Assembly: GCA_024509875.1 (NCBI GenBank)
Contig: JAMPIV010018963.1
Location: 77,001 to 141,000 of the forward strand
Direction: 5' to 3'
Source of the DNA: Oreohelix idahoensis
Taxonomy: Eukaryota; Mollusca; Gastropoda; Stylommatophora; Oreohelicidae
DNA: 64,000 nucleotides
Both the position numbers and the translations under genes were made by a program. This document shows, one piece after another, positions 11,985-20,535 of the stretch (its first letter is position 1; each line of letters begins with the position of its first letter). A model generated the notes under the pieces. The model was given only the letters and a program-made list of their open reading frames with translations. It ran no database searches and was not told where the DNA came from.

Positions 11985-14900
11985 ATGGCAGATGCTGCAA
12001 AAATTAAGACTAGTTTAATGGAGGCAGGGCGTGAATACGGGTTAAGTGGAAAAGATCTGATGAAATTTGTGAGTGAGGAGACTGATAAACTCCATGCAAT
12101 AGAGATGGAAGTGCAGAAACTTGCAATGGAGAAGGAGAAGGCCGCAGCAGAAGCAGCGGAGCGGAAAGCTGCAGCAGAAGCAGCGGAGCGGAAAGCCGCA
12201 GCAGAAGCAGCAGAGCGGAAAGCCGCAGCAGAAGCAGCGGAGCGGAAAGAAGCAGCAGAGCATGCACTTAACATGAAGCAACTGGAAATCCAGGGACAGA
12301 CCAATCAGATAGAGCTGGCAAAAAGTGCAGCGGCTTCCAACTTTGATGGAGGGCACTCACCCCGCTCAGATGGTGTGCCTACTTCGCAACCTGCACCACC
12401 CAATGCCATGAACTTTCCGCTGGAACCTTTTTCAGAAAGGAACGATACCATGGACGCCTTTTTAGACCGCTTCGAACGCTTTGCAACAGGGTTTGGACTT
12501 GAAGAACGGAAGTGGAACTTGAAACTTTCCCAGGGCCTAAGAGGAGCCGCCTACGAAGTTTTTAATAAACTTCCGGCCGGAGAGCAAGATGACTATCAGG
12601 CATTGAAAAAAGCTCTCTTGGTGAGGTACGAGCTTCATTCAGAGGCGTACCGGAAAAAATTTCGAGGTTCTAGGAAGGAGGCCGGAGAAACTTTCTCACA
12701 GTTTGCAGCCCGTATTGAAGACGACCTAGTGAAGTGGTGTACTCTGGGAAACTTTACCGAGAACTATGACGGGTTGAAAGAGCTGATTGTGATAGAGCAA
12801 CTAAAAGAGTCTATGTCGGTGGAAATGCGTAGATTTCTCACTGAAAACGGCGCTGACCGGTTAGAAAATATTCTTACACTGGCAGAGCGATTCCAAAATG
12901 CTCTCATGGAGTCTCAAGGAGCCAGAAAGAAGTTTTCGGATCAGGCGCCAAAGCAACCTGCTCGCTCCCAACCAGACCAACAAAGCAAAGGACCCCACAT
13001 CTCGCATAAACAGCACGCAAAACAAGATAACTACAAAGAGCAAAACAAGAAAAATGCTGCGCCACACCAGAGACAGGGAGATAAATGGTGCAAGTACTGT
13101 CGCTTGAACAATCACAACACTAATGAATGCAGGCGCAGACCTCCTCCCCAACATGCTGCCTGTCTGCAGACAAAATCGTCACCCCGGAAGGAGCAGAGGA
13201 CCGGAAACGTTTCTCATCCTCCCGTCATCGAATCAGTCCTCGTAAACGGACAATCTGTGGAGTGCCTTTATGACACAGGACTTGCTTTCGATGCGGTGGT
13301 CAGGGCATCTCTTGTCACCCCTGACCAGAAAACAGAAGAGAGTGTCGACATCCAAGGTCCGACGAAGGATGTTGCACCCATGACACTGCCAATTGCACTT
13401 ATCAGAGTGGAATCTCGTTATGTGACAGGAGAGATTCGTGCAGCTATCATGGAAGAACCAATCTACTCTCTAATCTTGGGATGTAGATATGTGTTCCTTG
13501 GAGAACCTACTCAACCACTAGTCATGGCGGCCGTACAGACTAGAGGACAGTCAAGAAAAGACGCAGAGCAGGAACCTCCTACCAATATCCTCCCCGAGGA
13601 ATTGAAGAGGGCCCAAAGGGAAGATTCCTCACTGGCGCCCTGTTTTAAAAAATTACCTAGGACACACAACCCACCTACCAAGGGAGACTTCTTTATGAAA
13701 AATGGATTGATGTATCGCCGAGCTGGAAATGAAGGACAGGAACACAACCAATTAGTAGTTCCTGCAACCTATAGGAACCAGGTGCTTGAGATGGGCCACT
13801 CTATCCCATTTAGTGGACACATGGGAATGAGCGCCACGACTCAAAGGATCGCCTGCCACTATTATTGGCCAAGGATCATCGGCGACATTGAACGTTTCGT
13901 CAAGTCTTGTCCTCAGTGCCAGAAAGTTGCACCAAAACACTGGACGGCACCCGCGACCCTTGGGGAGATGCCAATCTTGGGCACCCCATTTGAAAGAGTG
14001 GCCGTGGATATAATTGGACCTCTGCTGAGAACTAAGAAGAGGAACTCCCATATCCTTACCTTAGTGGACACCTGTTCCATGTGGGGCGAAGCCATAGCCA
14101 TGCCAGCATGCGACTCAGTGCATGTAGCTGACGCTTTACTGAATATCTTTACTAGATTGGGCTTCCCGCATGAAATTCTCACAGACAACGGGTCACAATT
14201 TAGAAGCAAGTTGACAGAGGAGGTGCTTAGAATATTCAAGAATAGGCATATCCATACTTCGCCCTATCACCCCCAAAGTAACGGGCAAGTAGAGCGGTTT
14301 AACGGAACGCTCACCTCTATTCTTCGGAAGTTGGCACAGGAGAAGCCAGAAACTTGGGATCAGTATCTTCCTGCCGCATTATTTGCTTATAGGGAAGTAC
14401 CGCATGCGTCAACTGGAGTTCCTCCGGCCACATTACTCTTCGGAAGACCTATTAAAGGTCCATTAGAAGCATTACTAAGAACATGGACAGATGCCAAGGC
14501 AGACGACACTGTCACATCAGCCTTCCAGTACGTCACAGACTTGAAACAACGCCTGAAGACTGGCTGGGAATTAGCCACAGCGAAAGTACGGGAGGCTAGG
14601 CGGAAACATGCCAAATATTACAATCGCAATGCGAAGGACCGAGAACTAGCAGTAGGAGAGAAGGTGCTACTTCTTCTGCCAAGTAGCAGTAATAAATTGC
14701 AGATTTGCTGGAGGGGACCCTACAAAGTGGTGGAAAAGATTTCTCGCACCAACTATAAAATCGCCGTGAACGGAAAGCAGAAAATTTACCACTTAAATCT
14801 GCTTAAGAAGTTTTACGAGCGAGCCCCTGCCGAACCAGCGCACCTCATGACTATGGCCATTGCTATGCAAATGGAAGAAGAGCCATTATCATCCGTAGAG

Positions 14901-16418
14901 TACCCGGTGATACAGGAGGAATCACATTTAGATGTGAAAATAAGCTCCACCTTAACGGAAGCCCAGCAAGAAAAAGTAAGGAGATTGATGGAAAACCACG
15001 CCGACTCTCTGACAGACAAACCGGGCCGGACAAACCTGATGGAGTTTGACATGGAAGTCACGGATCCTACGCCCGTCCGAATGAGAACCTATCCGATTCC
15101 GTATGCCAAGGCGACGGCATTAAAACAAGAAATTGATTACTTACTTAAGGAAGGCATAATTTCGAAGTCGGAGTCCCCTTACAGTGCGGGAGTGGTGCTG
15201 TTACGCAAACCCAGTGGAGAACACCGCCTGTGCATCGACTACCGACAGCTGAATGCGTTAACACAGTTCCAGCCAGAACCGTTACCGGACCAGAACCAGC
15301 TATTTACTAAGCTGAGCAGGGCTCGCTATTTTTCAAAGATCGACCTCAGTAAAGGGTACTATCAAATACCGGTAAAAGCTGAGGTGAGGAACCTGCTAGC
15401 CTTCAGTACTCCAGATGGACACTTCGAGTTTAATGTGATGCCATTTGAACTGAACAATGCTCCTAGTGTCTTCACAAGGATGATGCGAAAGTTATTGGAT
15501 CCTTTGAATCATTCCGCCATCAGCAATTTTATGGATGATATCCTAGTAGCTACTGAATCGTTTGAAGAACATATATCAGCGCTATCCTTGCTGTTTAACA
15601 GACTCAGAGAAGCGGGACTAACCGCCCGCCCAACCAAATGTCAAATTGGGTGTGAACAGCTAGAGTTCCTAGGACATACTATATCCCATGGGACCATGTT
15701 CCCCGAGACTCAAAACGTTGAGAAGCTGAGAAATGCACCGAGACCGTCCACTAAAAGGGATGTCCGGTCATTTGTATCTCTCTGTGGATTCTACCAGAGA
15801 TATATAAAGGATTTTAATAGCCTCTGTGCGCCGCTTACATCGCTAACCAAGAAAGGAAACCCAGATAAAGTGACATGGTCAGCAGAATGTGAACATCCAT
15901 ATGCACTCTTAAAAGAGAAACTCACCACAAAACCTATTTTACGGCTTCCGGATTTAACTAGAAAATTCATCTTGCGCACAGATGCCAGTAACATTGGAAT
16001 CGGGGCTACATTACTACAGCCAGACGACAGAAGCCCACCTAATCTATTTCCGGTCGCATATGCGAGTCGGAAGTTAAACCGAGCAGAACAAAACTATTCC
16101 ACAATCGAAAAGGAATGTTTGTCCCTCGTCTGGGGAATACAAAAATTTCAAGCATACCTGTACGGAAGGAAATTTACAATCCAGAGTGATCACCAACCTC
16201 TGACCTTCCTCGCCAATTCAAAGAATTTGAATGCTAGACTGATGAGGTGGTCGCTTGTTCTACAACCTTACACGTTCCAAGTGGACTACATCCAAGGAAA
16301 ACATAACGTAGGAGCGGATTTTTTAAGCCGTCATCCCATGAGGCAGGACGGAGAGCACAGACAAGTAGAGGAAAGGGTGGAAACCGAAGAGAAAAACAAA
16401 GATGAGGAAGAGGATTAA
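11985..16418 (+). CDS. Gag-pol polyprotein, element A (integrase before reverse transcriptase)
   Basis: Single open frame of 1477 codons from the first in-frame ATG. Element B's gag starts with a similar EYG...L..F segment, which supports this start. Order: short N-terminal segment; Ala/Glu/Lys coiled coil with 9-residue repeats (about 45-105); SCAN-like capsid (about 155-250); CCHC knuckle C-x2-C-x4-H-x4-C (about 369-382); protease DTG (about 430); integrase HHCC (about 605-646) and core with D675, D734, E770, exactly D-D-35-E; GPY/F module (about 910-945); reverse transcriptase with FMDD at 1183-1186; RNase H with TDAS; ADFLSRHP near the end; acidic tail. Integrase upstream of RT defines the Gmr1-like group of Ty3/gypsy. 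One oddity: the usually invariant Gly in MPFGL is Glu here (residue 1155, codon 15447-15449), which may cripple RT. Confidence 0.93.
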   Translation: MADAAKIKTSLMEAGREYGLSGKDLMKFVSEETDKLHAIEMEVQKLAMEKEKAAAEAAERKAAAEAAERKAAAEAAERKAAAEAAERKEAAEHALNMKQLEIQGQTNQIELAKSAAASNFDGGHSPRSDGVPTSQPAPPNAMNFPLEPFSERNDTMDAFLDRFERFATGFGLEERKWNLKLSQGLRGAAYEVFNKLPAGEQDDYQALKKALLVRYELHSEAYRKKFRGSRKEAGETFSQFAARIEDDLVKWCTLGNFTENYDGLKELIVIEQLKESMSVEMRRFLTENGADRLENILTLAERFQNALMESQGARKKFSDQAPKQPARSQPDQQSKGPHISHKQHAKQDNYKEQNKKNAAPHQRQGDKWCKYCRLNNHNTNECRRRPPPQHAACLQTKSSPRKEQRTGNVSHPPVIESVLVNGQSVECLYDTGLAFDAVVRASLVTPDQKTEESVDIQGPTKDVAPMTLPIALIRVESRYVTGEIRAAIMEEPIYSLILGCRYVFLGEPTQPLVMAAVQTRGQSRKDAEQEPPTNILPEELKRAQREDSSLAPCFKKLPRTHNPPTKGDFFMKNGLMYRRAGNEGQEHNQLVVPATYRNQVLEMGHSIPFSGHMGMSATTQRIACHYYWPRIIGDIERFVKSCPQCQKVAPKHWTAPATLGEMPILGTPFERVAVDIIGPLLRTKKRNSHILTLVDTCSMWGEAIAMPACDSVHVADALLNIFTRLGFPHEILTDNGSQFRSKLTEEVLRIFKNRHIHTSPYHPQSNGQVERFNGTLTSILRKLAQEKPETWDQYLPAALFAYREVPHASTGVPPATLLFGRPIKGPLEALLRTWTDAKADDTVTSAFQYVTDLKQRLKTGWELATAKVREARRKHAKYYNRNAKDRELAVGEKVLLLLPSSSNKLQICWRGPYKVVEKISRTNYKIAVNGKQKIYHLNLLKKFYERAPAEPAHLMTMAIAMQMEEEPLSSVEYPVIQEESHLDVKISSTLTEAQQEKVRRLMENHADSLTDKPGRTNLMEFDMEVTDPTPVRMRTYPIPYAKATALKQEIDYLLKEGIISKSESPYSAGVVLLRKPSGEHRLCIDYRQLNALTQFQPEPLPDQNQLFTKLSRARYFSKIDLSKGYYQIPVKAEVRNLLAFSTPDGHFEFNVMPFELNNAPSVFTRMMRKLLDPLNHSAISNFMDDILVATESFEEHISALSLLFNRLREAGLTARPTKCQIGCEQLEFLGHTISHGTMFPETQNVEKLRNAPRPSTKRDVRSFVSLCGFYQRYIKDFNSLCAPLTSLTKKGNPDKVTWSAECEHPYALLKEKLTTKPILRLPDLTRKFILRTDASNIGIGATLLQPDDRSPPNLFPVAYASRKLNRAEQNYSTIEKECLSLVWGIQKFQAYLYGRKFTIQSDHQPLTFLANSKNLNARLMRWSLVLQPYTFQVDYIQGKHNVGADFLSRHPMRQDGEHRQVEERVETEEKNKDEEED
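12139..12262 (+). repeat. 27-bp in-frame repeats in gag coiled coil
   Basis: Four to five copies of a 27-bp unit encoding K-A-A-A-E-A-A-E-R. Copies are nearly identical at the nucleotide level, so the expansion is recent. The unit keeps the frame and the helical, charged character. Confidence 0.9.
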
Positions 16419-16484
16419 AGAATCCCGAGCAAGAAGGCTAAGCTCTCCTGAGTACGATTGACATCACACATGAGGAGGGGCTAT
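16419..16484 (+). other. Purine-rich tract before 3' LTR of element A
   Basis: Short spacer after the gag-pol stop. It ends in GAGGAGGGG (16472-16480) four bases before the 3' LTR, which is the expected place for the polypurine tract that primes plus-strand DNA synthesis. Confidence 0.6.
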
Positions 16485-17678
16485 TGTGATAAACGAGCGC
16501 AAAGGCCTTATTGCTCTATCTTTTCCTACATCTTTCGTATTGTATTTTCTCCGACATTTGCTCTTTCATGCAACCTTTGCGATCCACATTTGTTATTTCA
16601 TCGTTGTGATTACTCGAGACCAGTATCTAGAGAACCACATTTGTTCTTTCATCGGGGGAAATAAAATCCTTTGATTGAGTCCACATGCCCGACATTATCG
16701 TTTGAAGCCCACATTGCATCGTGATAAATCTGGTAAAAACACATATGGTCATCCGAATCAAACATTGGCCAGGGGAAAACGTCTCATGCTGTAATGGTGT
16801 TATCTTTAGTCGGCCGCGGTCCAGACAAGCGTTGGTTTACCACATTGGACGCCCATCTTGGTCAGGTGAACAATAAACAATCAGAGGTCAAACTACACCC
16901 ACGTTTGAACTGACAGGGGACAAGAGCGATCCTGTGAATGAGTGACCAGAGGGGCCATTAAGGATTGGTTGATATGGGCGGAGCTAGATGTCGGATCCAG
17001 AAACCCATATTGGACTAGCAGAAATATATAATACCGCATAATCTACTAGAGTGGGGCAGTCAAGTTTTTTACCTTGTGAGGAAGAGATTAAACCCAAAAA
17101 CGCATAGCCTAATACACGTGTTTATTCAGAGTGGATGATAATTCAGTTCTGTGATTAATTGTGTTCTTAAAGGATTTTGCGAAGGGAAAAGAAGGTTAGT
17201 AGATCTTATACTTATTAATACATTTTCTTATTTTTGTTTATTTTAACCTCACAGCTAAAATGTGCGAAAGATAAAGTTTCAAATAATTCTTGGCATAACT
17301 GATTAATAAAATCAGAAGATTTTCCTAGAAGATGATAGGATGATAGGAGGTAATTAATATTTCATATTTCACCGTTATCATCATCACAGTCTCCCATGCG
17401 CGCACACTCTCATGCACAAGATATTTAACATCATTAGAACTGAACTCAGAGAGAGAGAGATGAATAATGAGTAGTAGTTTAAATGAAAGTCAACCAGTGA
17501 TGTTAAATGTGAAAACTTACGAAGACTTTTGTGTGTCTTCAGTTCATCAGAAGTCTGAGTCTACACGCAACGTGTCTGACGTCTAACCAGAAATAAGTTA
17601 TTAAAAACGGACATTTGGCTAGCAGAAATCGCCATAGGACATCTTTGATTCCTCAATTAAGAAGAAATATTGTCTCAC
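16485..17678 (+). repeat. 3' LTR of element A, first part
   Basis: First 1194 bp of the 3' LTR. It stops at CTCAC (17674-17678), where element B begins. The same CTCAC reappears after B at 26678-26682, followed by the rest of the LTR. Confidence 0.95.
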
Positions 17679-18473
17679 TGTTACGGTATATGTTATTAAC
17701 GCCGTCTGCTAAAGGTTAGCAGACGTGCAATTGTAAAGGTTAAGACATTTAATATATTGCGATAGATGTTTCAATTATTGAACGCTCCATACACGATCGA
17801 TTATGACGTGTCTAGCGTTGTTTGGGTCACAGTCGGTAACTAGGAGACGCTACCCTTTGTTACTTGACCGCCAAGCTGAATAGCTGCGTTTTCTAACCTT
17901 CCAATTCAATGGCATGATATAGCCATTTATATGTGCATTTATGATGGACCAGGGTCAGTCCTAGAACTCTATATGAGAGGAAACTTACGGAGGTTAGTGT
18001 TTAACTAGAATCCTCAGAAGGAGGAGAATAATCGTCCAATTCGTATGAAATATTCAGACTCGCAGTCTCACTGTCGGCAGGTAGCCATGTCTATCTGCGC
18101 GTGCATATAGCTGTGATGTTCTGACGACAATACTGCATTGTATCCTTAAACGGACATTGACACGTAAACCAGCAGTCTACGTTATTGGTTAATTTATGCA
18201 TGACTTATACAGACTTATGTTCTGCTCATATTTGAAATGATCATCCTGTGTGTACATGTGATTAAATATTACGGACTCAACCTGAAGGCATTAATTACTT
18301 CATTAATGTTGCTGAGTTCAAGTATTACATGTTACTTCTTCATATCATGCTACTGAGTTGTATGAACGCTTCACCCTAATTCGCGTAATGATAAAACAAG
18401 CACGATCAACAAGAAATCATTAAAATAACTATACTCAGCACATGATCTTCAACCGGCAAATAACTCAGCAACA
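17679..18473 (+). repeat. 5' LTR of element B
   Basis: 795 bp, TG...CA, matching 25883-26677 with about three substitutions (for example GGTAGCC/GGTAACC and TTGGTTAA/TTGATTAA). It carries a short perfect palindrome-like stretch GTCTGCTAAAGGTTAGCAGAC close to its start. Confidence 0.95.
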
Positions 18474-20066
18474 AAGTGGCGGCAGAATGCGGGGAACGAC
18501 AGAAAAAAGAAACAAACTTCTGTTCCTTACGCACATGTTAACCATAATATTTACGATCAAGTTTCGATCACATGATCCAGTCGAAGATGACGTTGTACTC
18601 ATTCTAATGCCTAACAACGTGACGTCACCGAAGGTCGTGTAGGTGAACTGTCGGAGAAACCAAAGCCGTTTTCTAAGTCTAACCAGGGGAAACATGAGCC
18701 ATTGAAGCAAACACACGATATGGACTACAGGAGCAGACAGTCAGGGGCATTAGCCTAGCTGTTGACGACCTCTAGCACTGATCTAAGCAACGGAAAAGAT
18801 AAGTCTAGTTGTTTTAATACTGTCGTCATTGCAAACAGTAATACTGAGTCCATGCCTTTTGCCTGCATAGGCATGTCTTTTCTGAATGTGTTTCATGTAT
18901 TTTTTGGGTTGTTTTAATGTGTTGTTAATTAGCGGGCCGGTTGGAGGGAACTGAAATCTCTGGGGAATGTCGCGAACAGCTGACCACCTAGATTTCAGTC
19001 GGTCTTAGGGCAGTTAAACGATTGCACTTTTGGAAGCCCCATTGAGGTTTGCCGGTGGACTGCCTGTCCAGATCTGCTATCGTTTGACGTTTGTGTTAGC
19101 TGTACCGTTCCGTAGATAACTGGTGTATTTTATTTGTACTAAGTTCACATTTTTATTCAGTTTTTTTATCATGTTCGTTAACTATTTCGTCCAGTCTACT
19201 CTTACTATCATTTATTTGATGATTGTTAAATGTTCGTCCGTTATGAGTCCTGTGATGTCATCATTTTTTGCAGTCATTTTTTTTTGTGTGTACTTTGCAT
19301 ATTCAGTTGACCTCGGGTCAATCTTTGACCCTTCGTTTTCCGTGTGACACTTCCGCTTGTTTTATTTAGTTCATAAATTCATTTTTAATTGTGAAAATGT
19401 CTTGTTTGCGTCTTGACATTGTTTGTACCCTTTAGTTGCATCATTGTTTTGTTTGTCCTCATGATATATATTAAATACTACATTAATAATATGATATTAT
19501 ATTCAATAATACACTTGTAATTTAATTTAATTAATTTTTTCTGACATTTAAGGTTAATATGGGACATTGCATAATTATGCAGTGATAGTCCAAGAAATTA
19601 GCACTACAATTTATAAGAGATGCCTAGGGCATAATAATAATAATAATAATATAATATATATATATTATTGACCAAATAAAATAATCTTATAGTCTACCTT
19701 TGAGGTGACAGACCCATTGTATATTATTTAATATACTTTTCTGGTACTAAGAGAGTGACTTAGTACATTGAACAATATAATTACTAGGAATCATACCCAA
19801 CATTATTGGATATTAAGATTAATTGTGTGATGTAATTACATTATAGTTAACAGATATCATAACTATTTATGATATAGTTAGTACTTAGATACAATATTGT
19901 TACAAAATATTGTCTATTAGTTGAACTTAGACATAAGAGTTCAGTACTATTGTGATTATTTATATTGAATATTCCTAAGTTGAGTAAGTATAATAATTAC
20001 TCTGAAGCTACTATTGACTATTTTAATCAGTAATTATCAATAATTACTTACCAGATAAAAGTCAAA
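18474..20066 (+). other. Leader of element B (1.6 kb) with presumed primer-binding site
   Basis: Begins AAGTGGCGGCAGAATGCGGG. The TGGCGG just after the LTR is a plausible primer-binding start. The leader is unusually long and AT-rich. It includes a hydrophobic 74-codon frame (19123-19347) that I do not regard as a gene, since element A has no counterpart. An (AAT)n/(AT)n patch lies near 19634-19666. Confidence 0.6.
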
Positions 20067-20501
20067 ATGCTTACTATAGACCATTTCGTTAAAATTGGTA
20101 AGGAATATGGTTATAAATCTCAAGAACTTCGTCAGTTTGCTGAGGCAGAACTGGAAAAACATAAAGCAGAAATGGAGGAACGTGAAAGAAAAGAAGCAGA
20201 GAAAAAGGCTGCATTAAAGAAAGAGGAGGAGGAACGTGAAAGAAAGGAAGCAGAACGTGAGATGAAGCAAATTGCCAAGGAAAATAGATTAAGAGAAATT
20301 GCTCAACAGGAAGAAGAGAATAAATTGAAACGAGAGGAAATTATTTTACAACAAGAAATGGAATTGGCGCGTATTAAATTGGAGACAGCAAGATTACAAG
20401 CACAAAGTGCTGATGCAAACCAGAATAATAACGCACAAAATGGATCGTCATCCAGCCAACTAAACATTTCTACAACTTTAAATTACCCACTTTCAACTTA
20501 A
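20067..20501 (+). CDS. N-terminal gag frame of element B
   Basis: 144-codon frame opening with a segment that parallels the start of element A gag (KEYGYKSQELRQF against REYGLSGKDLMKF). A long Glu/Lys/Arg coiled coil follows (about residues 25-115). It stops at TAA 20499-20501. The capsid-like region continues in the -1 frame without a new ATG, so either the frames are joined by -1 slippage at TTTAAAT (20477-20483) or one base has been lost. In A and C the equivalent region is a single frame. If used as it stands, this frame would give a free coiled-coil protein. Confidence 0.75.
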   Translation: MLTIDHFVKIGKEYGYKSQELRQFAEAELEKHKAEMEERERKEAEKKAALKKEEEERERKEAEREMKQIAKENRLREIAQQEEENKLKREEIILQQEMELARIKLETARLQAQSADANQNNNAQNGSSSSQLNISTTLNYPLST

Positions 20502-20535
20502 ACGTGGACGACCTTTCATCGTTCCTGTCACGTTT
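20477..20535 (+). promoter_or_regulatory. Candidate -1 frameshift signal (slippery heptamer plus hairpin)
   Basis: TTTAAAT at 20477-20483 is phased T-TTA-AAT relative to the gag frame, the canonical X-XXY-YYZ form. The zero-frame stop lies 15 bases downstream. A 7-bp perfect stem, AAACGTG (20500-20506) with CACGTTT (20529-20535), follows after a 16-base spacer and encloses a second small stem, ACGA with TCGT. The spacer is longer than the usual 5-9 bases. A chance one-base deletion in the T run is the main alternative. Confidence 0.4.

Noticed and set aside
12010..12356. Leu/Ala/Ser-rich minus-strand frames over gag
   Set aside because: Antisense shadow of the gag coiled-coil repeat.
16458..16674. 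Frames at the start of the 3' LTR as an envelope-like gene of A
   Set aside because: Present identically in the 5' LTR at 9168-9356 and too short; no signal peptide or membrane anchor.
19123..19347. Hydrophobic 74-codon frame in the leader of element B, possible small membrane protein or envelope relic
   Set aside because: T-rich sequence gives hydrophobic codons by chance; element A has no counterpart and no signal or conserved motif is seen.
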